In this document: piece by piece, positions 12,201 to 17,409 of the stretch
How positions within the stretch are numbered: the stretch's first letter is position 1
Layout of the letters: the number at the start of each line of letters is the position of its first letter
NCBI GenBank assembly: GCA_947492745.1
Contig: CANLOE010000039.1
Span: 1-54,884 of the forward strand
Origin: an uncultured Cyclobacteriaceae bacterium
Lineage (GTDB): Bacteria; Bacteroidota; Bacteroidia; Cytophagales; Cyclobacteriaceae
Direction: 5' to 3'
DNA: 54,884 nucleotides
The notes under the pieces: model-generated
Databases searched by the model: none
What the model was told of the DNA's origin: nothing
The model's input: the letters and a program-made list of their open reading frames with translations, nothing else
Translations under genes and position numbers: made by a program

Positions 12201-13896
12201 CGGGGATACCATCGTTATCACTGTCCAAGTCCAAGGCGTTCGGCACTCCGTCCCTATCCGCATCGAAGTTATCATCCACTCCATCGCCATTGGCATCCAC
12301 AAAACCGACTGCATCGGCATCCAAGTAATCGGGGATACCGTCATCATCGGTATCAGTGCCGATATCGCCTTCGACACTATCGGGTATGCCGTCGTTATCG
12401 CTGTCGTAGTCGATATCATTGCCTACTCCATCGCCATCATCATCGCAGTCATACGTAAAGTTAACGGTCTGTGAGTTCAACTGTAGGTAGCCATAGGACC
12501 AGGTGCCGATCAGGTCATTGTTACAATTGCTCCAAGTATGGGACGTAGTATTTGTTCCGTTCAACTCAATCTGTGGGTTGGAGGTAAAGCCTCCGTTAAA
12601 GGTGGCGCTGTTGCTATCGTCCCAGAAAATCTGATCAAAGGTGGTCGCTGGCCGGACATCACTCATCGTAATGCCCACGGTATTGTTTTCCACATCCCAT
12701 AAGGGTATGTGGACGGGGCCTGCGGTGTATCTTCCCGTCACGCTCAGATTGCTACCGGAGGTAACGATAGCTCCCAATCCATCCCTACCGTTCCATATCA
12801 ACGTTTTGGGTATATTGGCCGTGACTTCTTCCTCTAGGATGACATCCGTAGTACCGTTTTGATAGCCCGGTGTGCCATTAACATCTATCAGTAGTCCAAT
12901 GATACCGTCCAGATTGGACTCAAAGGTCACAGCGGCAGAAGCAGTGCCATCGGCATTACAGATGGTATTGAAATCAGTGATGTTCACCGTGGGGAGTGTC
13001 GCTGTCGGGTATTGGACAATATCGGGGTTGTTGACAAAAATCTCGTATTCGGGCAGGGCCACATTGCTGGTCTGGCTTCTTCTCAACTCTTGAAAATCCG
13101 TAGTGCCCAAGGCCGCCGGGTCGGCTCCCGTTGAGTTGGCATAGACCAACATACCGAAGGGCTGGATGCCCTGTAGGTCCACCTCTTTGACATAGAACCC
13201 GCTGGCCCCTACACCATCGATCAGGGTAAATAACTGAAATTCGGTGGAGAGCCGAGCTGCTCCCGCTCCCGCAGAAAAGGACCATGATTTGGCATGGAGC
13301 CTACCTACCCTTTCCTGCGTGCCGTCATATACGGAAAAATCCCATAGGTCGTACCAACTCCTATCTTGGTCGGCACTCACTATACCGCTATCATCGACCT
13401 CGTCAAAGGCTACCCAGAAATCTTGGTCCGTACCTGTGGTATTGATATAGGATAGTGCATCGTAGCCACTGCCACCCACAATGGCACTTGGACCGGCGGC
13501 AGCCTCCGCGTAGGAGGCGATGACCCCGGAAGCAGCCAAAAGGGTATTGGAATCGACTCCATCTTGCTGTAGGATGGTCTGCATAACCACTACATTGGCG
13601 CTGTTATATATGGTTATGCGGAGGTCCCGTGGCGTACCGCCGTCGTTGAACCTTCGGATACCGTAGTACAGGGTCTCCCCATTGCGGATATATACATAGA
13701 GTTTTTCATCATCGGTAGCGGTAGATTTCAGGAAATCTCCCGAATTTCCTCCGTCATCGGTCTGCAAGTAGCCGATAAAGGTATTGCTTCCGTTAGCTGT
13801 CCCTGTCGCCGAGGGGGTCAGGTCTTTGGAGCCTTCGGAAAAAAGATAGTTCGAGATACCAAACAACAGGGTGATGAGCACTAAAAAATTTTTCAT
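220..13896 (-). CDS. Giant thrombospondin type 3 repeat protein with T9SS sorting domain
   Basis: Predicted secreted or cell-surface protein of 4558 residues. Residues 1-20 are a signal peptide (MKNFLVLITLLFGISNYLFS). An N-terminal domain to about 484 is followed by some 3900 residues dominated by aspartate-rich thrombospondin type 3 calcium-binding repeats (DSDNDGIPD, DADGDG and variants). Three non-repeat islands interrupt them: a CBM6-like beta domain (about 589-743), a second at about 2022-2170 and a cysteine-containing one at about 3569-3711. Residues 4374-4470 resemble a fibronectin-like stalk (PVELTFFKG), and from about 4478 a type A T9SS sorting domain (YPNPVPETLYIRFN) ends in a basic strand. 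The family is known for rigid Ca-loaded rods; a role in adhesion or as a matrix or gliding component is inference. It stands alone, with repeat elements behind its start. The ATG at 13896 is chosen because it opens the signal peptide. Confidence 0.93.
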   Translation of the reverse strand: MKNFLVLITLLFGISNYLFSEGSKDLTPSATGTANGSNTFIGYLQTDDGGNSGDFLKSTATDDEKLYVYIRNGETLYYGIRRFNDGGTPRDLRITIYNSANVVVMQTILQQDGVDSNTLLAASGVIASYAEAAAGPSAIVGGSGYDALSYINTTGTDQDFWVAFDEVDDSGIVSADQDRSWYDLWDFSVYDGTQERVGRLHAKSWSFSAGAGAARLSTEFQLFTLIDGVGASGFYVKEVDLQGIQPFGMLVYANSTGADPAALGTTDFQELRRSQTSNVALPEYEIFVNNPDIVQYPTATLPTVNITDFNTICNADGTASAAVTFESNLDGIIGLLIDVNGTPGYQNGTTDVILEEEVTANIPKTLIWNGRDGLGAIVTSGSNLSVTGRYTAGPVHIPLWDVENNTVGITMSDVRPATTFDQIFWDDSNSATFNGGFTSNPQIELNGTNTTSHTWSNCNNDLIGTWSYGYLQLNSQTVNFTYDCDDDGDGVGNDIDYDSDNDGIPDSVEGDIGTDTDDDGIPDYLDADAVGFVDANGDGVDDNFDADRDGVPNALDLDSDNDGIPDVVETGGTDADGDGREDTASPAFYAEAEDAAVGSIFTEVIAADASGGSYLVNNTATELFTDPSGTGDDIADNRIRFSFDIALAGNYRLLAKVRTPSTGDDSFWVRENSDTDAAQFNNIASLTNPPTADFDFVTVYDVDNGSADVIYNLALGTNTIDFFTGENGAELDAVYLVYTDAFTPRDTDSDGVADYLDSDSDNDGIVDATEAGGSADPSTGTIAGFVDSDGNGWNDDQEIFPLPLTNSDTDVSGTLEDYRDLDSDDDGIVDNREGQNSQVYNAPGAFTDSDGDGLNDSYDPSLGGTLIDPVNTDGIGSPDYQDTDADDDGVEDVIEGFDNDRNGLGDWDTDADNVVTDEVNYNADSDGDGLRDVFDTELTGAAAGIGNVTASNSSHQNTDNAGNADWQDTDDDDDGILTSGEDDNANGNFADDRTQGQSGAASSPDYLFNRDYDGDGIADGTDLDSDNDGILDIDEDGGTGFDPSGDEDADGILNYQDASDATITAAIGAFVDVNADGVDDRFDRDQDAVPDFLDVDADNDGLYDAYEANNGVALTNFNTDTGQFNLNDADNDGLMNQIDNNTIVNGGASTLPKEDFDADGIDDYLDLDSDNDGIPDNIEFQAEGSYNAPSGNDTDGDGIDNAYDPDDSGTLITPTNTDGSGDFDYRDEDADDDSILDRIESSDADNDGFGDWDDNNNGLADEADYSTDSDSDGIVDAFDDVTTIDDVDNITGSNAALQNTDGLDNRDWRDTNDDNDGYLTIDEDNNGNGNYTDDRTNGQGGGSSIPDYLFKGDTDGDLIADEDDTDSDNDGIPDVDEAGTLGLDPSADADGDGIPNYRDSDIAGFTDANGDGVDDRGDKDRDGVPDYQDLDSDNDGIPDAVEANNGVLPPNMEANGQYPSSYVSLPANDPDGDGFPLDVDPDDGGTALANEDHDSDGINDYLDLDSDNDGIPDISEGGGSDSDGDGRVDAFVDVNNNGLADMLEPDLGGVALTYPNSDSDTFADYFDADSDGDGIADATEQGGLDTDANGQIDDFTDTDNDGLSDNVDTDNGGTALAFNDQDGDGLENNRDLDSDNDGLPDIIEAGGTDANADGLVDGTFVDANNNGYDDAIELAPLPVPDRDNDGNPDFVDIDADNDGIVDVIEIGETADATGRIDGFADSNTNGLNDAQEGSAITPVSTDSDGIADHLDMDSDNDGIVDNIEAQNKTGYIGLSGSDTDGDGLDDSYDPDNGGTLISPTNTDGGPDADYIDTDSDGDTFPDLVEGHDADKNGIGDWDADANGAFDDTGFDTDLDGDGILDIFDTFAGTGNANVTGSNAPVQDTDNDGDFDFQDTDDDGDGISTGDGTGGTEGGSFTDDPDGNIPDYLFNTNDNDGDGVVNTLDPDSDDDGIFDILEDGGVGIDPSADADGDGLLNYEDADFAGFTDSDGNNVDDRYDHDGDGVPDFLDLDSDNDGIIDATETATLNVTYEFIGTLDGSRDRAAPNDLNKDFVFGDNYTFRITFDAPTTISIATTIGDQNFARTSTVTVDGVALAIGTAAGSFQTVTHTPAQASTYDIVITGADATLNTIVITDTSNEGAFGFDFGTPTSDVLTGYIGVNEGSPQTTTTYRYASDSDGDGNFDYQDLDSDNDGLTDNREAQVAAVYLAPVSGDIDNDGLLDVYDDNVVGGTDGTLLMPTDSDGTLPDYIDTDSDGDGLDDIIEGHDADSNGFADWDTDGDNDITDEAGYNTDADGDGLRDIFDTDNVSMGLANTDASNADYQDSDSNAVPDYRDSDDDGDGVPTLMEDANTNGDYTDDFVQGGGAVPDYLFGPDSDGDTVLDNVDGDSDNDGIPNSSEYATATYPVGVDVSANAGNPFGDSDGDGIYNYLDTNDVNFTLTDANSDGVDDRADQDFDGVPNFFDLDSDNDGLSDAIEANNGNVPADYDTGTGRFTSGDADGDGIPSTVDDTGTGESGTPLSDEDFDTDGLKDYLDLDSDEDGISDNQEGQSEARVAPTGTDANGDGWDDAYDGADAITPINTDSGVATFGDAEPDYRDLDADADGVEDRVEGHDANNNGFADWDSGQDDNDYTTEIGFNTDSDGDGLIDLFDNFIGFGIDNIDGTIAALQDTDTSIRDWRDEDDDDDGVSTRNEDFNVNAIWYDDKNQGGGAVPDYLFFADEDEDGIPDNVDFDGDGDGIPNSEENGSLQNPYNDGDSDGIPAFQDSSEAGFVDANTDGVDDRYDKDLDGEPDFLDLDSDNDGIPDGIEANGGQLASGMNNQGQYPLVYTMANDANNNGLVDDVEPIQGGTALATADSDGDGIDDYKDLDSDNDGIPDILEAGGTDANNDGKVDAFGDTDEDGLANAVDPDDGGAVYAIEDLDGDGLPDYSDVDSDNDGLSDLYEANGTDATNDGIVDGVFTDTDDDGWSDTFDSDNGGTALSVIDTDNDGNENYRDLDSDNDAIPDAVERNGGTLPANMNTDGEYTAAYIAIAANDSDSDGLYNDTDGTSPTIIATDADGIPDHLDLDSDNDGIPDILEVNETDTDNNGRIDSFTDTDGDGLADAFDSDNSGTAATIANSDDDGLLPDYRDTDADNDGIPDVVEVNGMDSDNDGLPANPNMDTDGDGWSDTFDNNNGGTALTVVDIDGDGLFGFQDLDSDNDGLSDIRETNGTTDSDNDGLPDDTTDTDGDGWPDTFDNDNGVAPYTYVDTDGDGRNDFADLDSDNDGIPDAIEANGGVLPANMNADGQYSTFTDTDGDGYADDRDSDNGGTAFADPNTDGDAASDRVDLDSDNDGIPDAVEANGGALPANMDANGTYSTFNDSDSDGLHDDLDSDSGGTALAITNTDNGLLGGDTDLPDYRDLDADADGIVDIVEAGGGDSDQDGLVDAFADADGDGLANTVDPDFGGGAALPYTDTDMDGMPNYTDTDSDNDTVSDSIEAFDSNGGGADGVPGISPAGTDSDGDGIDDNFEGVIPSFQNTDAAFSNPDAIVDWLDNDDDGDGIPTADENADIDLSGIPDYLEETSNPCGGRSVQVYPEDADIVPFNGVTEVESDAAIGAPDGVAVPLYTDNDELTIDLQHFFAAGTGTYTLTWKRRAGDGTTAGLVVRESADNITYFDRSVFPTTIEDAAYITSTFTPEVNTRYLRIEKDTGLEGDAGIDLDAIGICSVDEDNDLVADRNDLDDDNDGIPDLTESAGAIDPSGDADIDGILNYEDPDIAGYVDTNADNINDNLDRDLDGVPNHLDLDSDNDGIPDAVEANGGQLPTNMTANGRFTAAYLISNDVDTDGLANDIDTDFGSTALSNPNTDGIGNVDFLDLDSDNDGIPDVVEAGGTDVDTNGQLDGSTDSNGDGLISLVDSNEGGAALEVPNLDGDVLVDYRDADSDNDAIPDLIEAGGDDADGDGRVDTATDTDGDGWADIFDSDNSGTPLSIPDTDGDGNRNYVDLDSDNDGLPDALEANNGMLPLGMNVDGQYITLTDTDGDGLHANVDTDDTGTPLSLPNTDGIGAADYVDLDADNDGIPDIVESGGLDANNDGKVDDATDSDSDGIADTIDPDNGGTALTITDTDSDGLPDYRDLDADNDGIPDIIEVGGRDINGDGLADNSSDNDADGWSNTFDSDNAGTALTELDTDGDGLNNNVDLDTDSDGIADAYEANGGNLPSGMNADGRYVALMDTDGDGLHDNVDTDNSGTVLPTANTDGVGGADFADTDADGDGALDYIEAFDDDENGFALSDLIARAAVWEAANGNPGQYPATDTDTNGVPDWLEDTDGDGMPNYLDPDNATYYVDSDVDGLIDLHDLNSSGVAYAAVSGQPDEDNDGAPNQYDVEDIIALPVELTFFKGEFVGDKIILRWQTATEVDNESFEVQKSMEGLEFGNIGLVKGKGTVQEISNYSFEDTAPVNGLNYYRLKQTDFDGDIAYSEVIAVMAEIIDLRFSIYPNPVPETLYIRFNSDTIAKVELRLTDLKGVEVVHRSASLEQGQNVIAMEVYNIPYGPYYLTISAGGRKVIYKVIIGQ
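750..12450 (-). repeat. Coding tandem repeat tract (thrombospondin type 3 units)
   Basis: The DNA repeats the same short words for almost 12 kb (on the plus strand ATACCATCGTTATC, CCATCGGTATC, TCCAGGTC and close variants), encoding Asp/Asn/Gly motifs spaced 10-40 residues apart. The larger unit alternates a DLDSDNDGIPD block with a GGT-D-D block. Many units are near identical at DNA level, so the tract is prone to recombination and to assembly collapse. Confidence 0.9.
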
Positions 13897-14055
13897 CGGT
13901 AGAATTTGTTTTTTTGGTCATAAAAATGTTTCTGATGCGCCGTTCACATCAGAAAATCACTACACTCCTCCATAGAGACTGTTTTGGACTGCATCTCTTT
14001 TCGTACATTATTCTCACACTCTGTCCTCTCTAAGATGAACGATATCAAATTTTAA

Positions 14056-14221
14056 ACCCAAAATAATCAATAGAGAACCTATTCCGCGCATAAATAGCTT
14101 CATACCGGAAGCTTTGCCCACCTGCCTTCATTGACCATAGCGATGCTATGTCGAACGAATCCAAATGGCCGGTATTTTGCCATTTATACGCTCATCACGA
14201 TTTCTATCGATCAATTTGGGT
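14056..14221 (-). repeat. Element B, copy 1 (166 bp)
   Basis: It starts ACCCAAAATAATC and ends GATCAATTTGGGT, flanked on both sides by TAA (14053-14055 and 14222-14224). It matches the copies at 24629 and 32345 in reverse orientation. The centre carries a small hairpin, CATAGC and GCTATG with a 3-nt loop (degenerate here). No coding potential is seen. Confidence 0.85.
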
Positions 14222-14711
14222 TAAAACAGTCTCTTAAATAATTCCAAAAAACCTTCACCTGCCTCCCTACCCTAAACATGGATTACTTGAGTATCGATCC
14301 TTATTACTCGATGAGTACAGTACTCCAATAGCACCCAGGTACTTAGGTAATCGATACTATCGTAATATGTTTTTATCAAGCTTTCCCCATCGAAGGCGGG
14401 GCAGGCTTGAGGATTATACAGGGATGGCGGGACGTGTGATTGTCCATACAATATTGCTATTTAAAAATTGGTATGCAATTCGAGACGCTAAATATCATGC
14501 AAGTGCAATAAGGAAATTCAGGACTACGATTCTTCGCTCATACACGAGCGGTAGGCTTCCATACAAGGCCTACCCTTCATGCCGTATCATGTCCCAAAAA
14601 AATCATTACCGACTTAAATAACTGTAAATCAGAAAAATGAACATACTTTTAGAATTGACCGTAGCGGTACTGTTCCACATCCAATAAAACCTACCGATCT
14701 ATTGATTTTCA
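14222..14711. other. Non-coding stretch with a partial C-type repeat
   Basis: No gene can be supported here. From about 14587 to 14690 the sequence is a degenerate left part of element C (compare 32580-32670), including the central word CCGTAGCGGT. An open frame at 14367-14621 has no start signal, no recognisable composition and overlaps this repeat. Confidence 0.5.
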
Positions 14712-14883
14712 ACCCAAAATGATCGATAGGATTTCGTGATGCAAAGCATAATAAAATCAGCGGTTTAGGTGAGGAAACCTATTGCACGGTATATTGTTCA
14801 AGGTGTAGAACCTGCATAGCGCAAAACTGCTGATTTTGAAGCAATTTATGATCATAGTAGGAAGGCTATTGATCATTTTGGGT
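14712..14883 (+). repeat. Element D, divergent copy
   Basis: It starts ACCCAAAATGATCGATAG and ends CATTTTGGGT. The interior shares AAAATCAGCGGTT, AGGTGAGGA and TGATTTTGAAG with the D copies inside the Rhs region (35032 and 38754, reverse orientation). It is followed by TTA; the left flank is TCA. Its right end is separated from the next ACCC-type element only by TTA plus element A. Confidence 0.75.
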
Positions 14884-14887
14884 TTAA

Positions 14888-15046
14888 TACAAACTTAGCT
14901 TTCAAATATCGCCTATCTTCCTGTTCATTTTGCTTCACTCTGCGTTGACAATCATCGGGATAGCGCTGCTATCCCTGCGGTTCCCGCCTTGATTGAAACA
15001 AAATGACCAGCGGAATCTTATACGACATTTGAAACCTAAATTTGTA
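14888..15046 (-). repeat. Element A, copy 1 (159 bp)
   Basis: TACAAA...TTTGTA in reverse orientation, flanked by TAA at 14885-14887 and 15047-15049. The central hairpin is GATAGC, 3-nt loop, GCTATC. It has inserted into the TTAA between the ends of element D (14712) and element C-prime (15049). Confidence 0.9.
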
Positions 15047-15048
15047 TA

Positions 15049-15378
15049 ACCCGGATCATGCGTTGGAACTTCGTAACGAGGGTCTATACTCAACAAAAAA
15101 TGAAATGGGAGATTTGATTTCCGTAGTCTTGGACAAATCCTGTATTTGTTGACCGGTCATTAGTTGATTGGTCATTAGGACCGTTCCGGGCGGAACACTG
15201 TTTTCTTGATCATTTCAGTATGTCCCAAATCAATTTCATTTGGGTATAAATGGCAATAAATCAGGACGTTTTATCAGATTCAGCGTAGCACCGCTATGGT
15301 GAATTTGAAAAACTTAGCGCAAGGACCGGTTTGCAGCTATTTATACCCGCAATATATTTTCCAATGCATAATCCGGGT
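15049..15378 (-). repeat. Element C-prime, copy 1, split by element F
   Basis: It begins ACCCGGATCATGCGTTGGAA and ends ATAATCCGGGT. The same element is uninterrupted at 20842-21009 in the opposite orientation (168 bp). Here it is about 160 bp longer because another element (15087-15246) sits after the GAGGGT word. Confidence 0.8.
15087..15246 (-). repeat. Element F inside C-prime (160 bp)
   Basis: The ends TACTCAAC...TTTGGGTA are imperfect inverted repeats, and comparison with the intact C-prime at 20842 defines the insertion point. The flanks are CTA and TAA, so the target duplication is decayed or absent. The central word GTTCCGCCCGGAAC is a short hairpin. A diverged partial copy follows the LysR gene near 17160. 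Confidence 0.65.
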
Positions 15379-15380
15379 TT

Positions 15381-15485
15381 AACGCTCGGTCCTTTCCAAA
15401 ATAAGTGACAACAAATTCTGAAATAATTTTAAAACAGTCTCTTAGACCTACAGTAGATTTTCCAATGCATGATCGGGGTTCAACA
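15381..15485. repeat. Repeat E, copy 1
   Basis: About 105 bp beginning ACGCTCGGTCCT and ending near GCATGATCGGGGTTCAAC, repeated at 21634-21737 with modest divergence (shared words AAGTGACAACAAATTCT and AAACAGTCTCTTAGACC). It may be a fragment of a larger ACCC-ended element. It abuts the 3' end of the oxidoreductase gene. Confidence 0.65.
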
Positions 15486-16118
15486 CTAATTGGAATACCA
15501 ACGATCCACCAAGGCCTTGATTTCCAATTTGGCAGTATTCAGAATCGAATCCAGTCGATCCCTGTTTTGGTCAACTCCAAAAGCTGAAATCTGTTCTGAT
15601 TCTATTCCCATAAAATCGAAATTCTGTCGTATTGTCGATGAAGCATATTCCTTTACATCATCGGAATTGCCATAATCAAAACCGCTAACGATGATGGACA
15701 ACGCTTTCTTATCCGTACAAAGCCCTCTAAAACCTGCTTCCGGACTAAAAGAAAATGTTTTATCGCTTACTACAATAGCATCGACCCAAGCTTTGACCGT
15801 AGCGGGTAACGTAAAGTTATAAATAGGAAAGGCTATAACAATATGATCGGCTTTCAGTAACCCGTCTATATATCCATGATGGTTCGATAAAAGGGATAGT
15901 TCAGATTTTGAAAAATCCCTTCTCCCTCCGTTCCACTCCATTATCAGATCGAGGTTTTCTGCCAGCAATAGATCCGGTGGTGTTTCGCATAAATCCATGT
16001 GGACCAACTCTGTTTTCCCTCGGGCCAATTCAACGAATTCATCAAATAGGATTTTTGTGTATGACCCCTTTCTGGGTGTGTAATTGATTACTAATGTTTT
16101 TGTGGTGTTTTTCTTCAT
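15486..16118 (-). CDS. FMN-dependent NAD(P)H oxidoreductase, azoreductase-like
   Basis: A 210-residue flavodoxin-fold enzyme of the AzoR / NAD(P)H quinone reductase type, expected to bind FMN and reduce quinones or azo compounds with NAD(P)H in the cytoplasm. The N-terminal strand and loop TLVINYTPRKGSYTKILFDEF are the FMN phosphate-binding region. AFPIYNFTLPATVKAWVD (about 109-126) matches the conserved PMYNFxxPxxLKAWID signature, and a second loop with Ser/Gly (VSGFDYGNSD) follows. Length is usual for the family. It is divergent from the LysR gene with 80 bp between the two starts, the classic arrangement for a regulator controlling its neighbour. Substrate cannot be told from the sequence. 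Confidence 0.9.
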   Translation of the reverse strand: MKKNTTKTLVINYTPRKGSYTKILFDEFVELARGKTELVHMDLCETPPDLLLAENLDLIMEWNGGRRDFSKSELSLLSNHHGYIDGLLKADHIVIAFPIYNFTLPATVKAWVDAIVVSDKTFSFSPEAGFRGLCTDKKALSIIVSGFDYGNSDDVKEYASSTIRQNFDFMGIESEQISAFGVDQNRDRLDSILNTAKLEIKALVDRWYSN

Positions 16119-16134
16119 TGGTGATGTTTTTTTT

Positions 16135-16142
16135 CAAAAGTA
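16135..16142 (-). promoter_or_regulatory. Candidate Bacteroidota -7 element for the oxidoreductase
   Basis: On the minus strand the sequence reads TACTTTTG, a match to the Bacteroidota -7 consensus TAnnTTTG, ending 17 nt before the ATG. A clear -33 TTTG is not seen about 19-20 nt upstream, so the call rests on the -7 element and its position. Confidence 0.45.
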
Positions 16143-16151
16143 GCGAGAGCT

Positions 16152-16192
16152 GATTAATAACTTTAATTATTTTAGTTTCGGGATTAATAACT
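16152..16192. promoter_or_regulatory. Direct repeats in the divergent promoter, candidate LysR operator
   Basis: GATTAATAACT occurs at 16152-16162 and again at 16182-16192, exactly 30 bp apart (about three helical turns), between the oxidoreductase promoter and the LysR start codon. The first lies in an AT-rich partial dyad, ATTAATAACTTTAAT, of the T-N11-A kind that LysR proteins bind. Binding by the adjacent regulator is inference. Confidence 0.45.
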
Positions 16193-16198
16193 ACTGTT

Positions 16199-17092
16199 AT
16201 GATTAATTTGGAATGGTTGAGAACCTTCGGCACTATCTATGAGTGTAAAAACATAACGGAGGCTTCCAAACAACTAAACATGACCCAGCCGGGGGTAAGC
16301 AAACATCTGGCTGCACTGGAAAACCATATCGGAAAAAAACTGTTCGAAAGGACCACACGTAAACTTATGCCCACGGAATATGGTAAGTTTTACTATTCCC
16401 AGATCAGCGTCCCCCTTCGGGAACTGGAGAAAGTAGAACATTATTCAAGTAAAAGGGTGAAAAAAGAACGCTGTGCCATAACCATCGGTTGTACCACAGA
16501 CTTTTTCAAGAAAGAACTAAGGCATCTGATATATTCTTTCGACATGTACATCGTTACCTGCTTTGGTACCGAGGAAGAACTGATAGAAGCACTGGAGACC
16601 GATAAGATTCAATTGCTTGTAGGAATAAAAAAACACTCCGGGTACGACCATGAATTTGCTTTTTTCAAAAGTGAAGAACTGGTACTGATCTGCTCAAATG
16701 ACATTGAAATCCAAGAAAATCCGAAAAAGGATGAAAAACAGCTCATCAGATGGCTTCAAGGGCAAACTTGGTTCAGTTTTGACAACAAGCAGGATGACCT
16801 GAAAAAGTTCTGGGAAACAAGATTCAGCAGTGCGCCCAAAATTGTCCCGAGATATATCCTGCCATCCTATCTGGATATCATAGAATCCATGAAATACTGC
16901 CAGGGTTTTGGTATCGTACCAAAACCTCTATGTGAAAAAGAATTAGGGAACAGAACCATCAAAATGCCCTTTGCAGCATCGAAACCTATACATCAAAAGC
17001 GATACTATTCCTATAAGCCAAAAAACAGCAAGCTGAAGGAAATCCTTACATTCAGAGAGCAAATGGAAATAATTCATGCCAACACGACATAG
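16199..17092 (+). CDS. LysR-family transcriptional regulator
   Basis: A 297-residue protein with the usual LysR layout. A winged helix-turn-helix occupies about residues 2-62 (WLRTFGTIYECKNITEASKQ, then NMTQPGVSKHLAALE and the wing KKLFERTTRKLMPTEYG). A coiled linker follows, then a periplasmic-binding-like effector domain from about 92. Length is normal. It is divergent from the oxidoreductase gene and probably controls it and itself through the shared 80-bp region. The effector is not identifiable. Confidence 0.93.
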   Translation: MINLEWLRTFGTIYECKNITEASKQLNMTQPGVSKHLAALENHIGKKLFERTTRKLMPTEYGKFYYSQISVPLRELEKVEHYSSKRVKKERCAITIGCTTDFFKKELRHLIYSFDMYIVTCFGTEEELIEALETDKIQLLVGIKKHSGYDHEFAFFKSEELVLICSNDIEIQENPKKDEKQLIRWLQGQTWFSFDNKQDDLKKFWETRFSSAPKIVPRYILPSYLDIIESMKYCQGFGIVPKPLCEKELGNRTIKMPFAASKPIHQKRYYSYKPKNSKLKEILTFREQMEIIHANTT

Positions 17093-17128
17093 TGTTGGTC
17101 TGGTCGGGAGCGGGGCAGTTTTGGCCCC

Positions 17129-17253
17129 TTATCATGCGTTGGCATTTCGTAACGAGGGTTTATACCCAAACGCAATTGTTTTGGGACAGACTGAAAAATC
17201 ATTGCTAAAGCACTTTTCGGCCCGAAGTGCCCCTAATGACCGATCCACCGATG
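17129..17253 (-). repeat. Partial C-prime and F repeat remnants
   Basis: 17129-17158 repeats the end of C-prime (ATCATGCGTTGG, TTCGTAACGAGGGT). At TTATACCC it passes into a diverged left part of element F (TATACCCAAA, TTTGGGACA, ACTGAA, CCTAATGACC). The junction is the same as in the nested C-prime/F at 15049, so it is a decayed copy of that compound. The rest of 17093-17409 shows no gene. Confidence 0.55.
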
Positions 17254-17409
17254 TCGATTGTACCCATGCAGGCTTTTCCGATAATTTGCAGGACCTCAAA
17301 TTTCTCATTTCACTTTTTTCTGTGTATAATAAAAGAATATACAGCCGATAAAGGATACCAGTGTTCTTTACCGGGATATTCTGCACCATTTATTAAAGTA
17401 ACATTGCGT

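Noticed and set aside
750-12450. CRISPR-like array, because of many short near-identical DNA words
   Set aside because: Repeats are of uneven length and spacing, are in frame, and encode a known Asp-rich repeat; no fixed repeat-spacer pattern.
14367-14621. Possible 84-codon gene
   Set aside because: No start signal, overlaps a decayed C-type repeat and resembles nothing.
15084-15249. Clean 3-bp target duplication for element F
   Set aside because: The flanks are CTA and TAA, which do not match, so duplication is not claimed for this copy.
14056-15485. A small RNA gene or riboswitch in the structured intergenic DNA
   Set aside because: All hairpins there belong to mobile repeat elements found elsewhere with target duplications; no conserved riboswitch core is seen.
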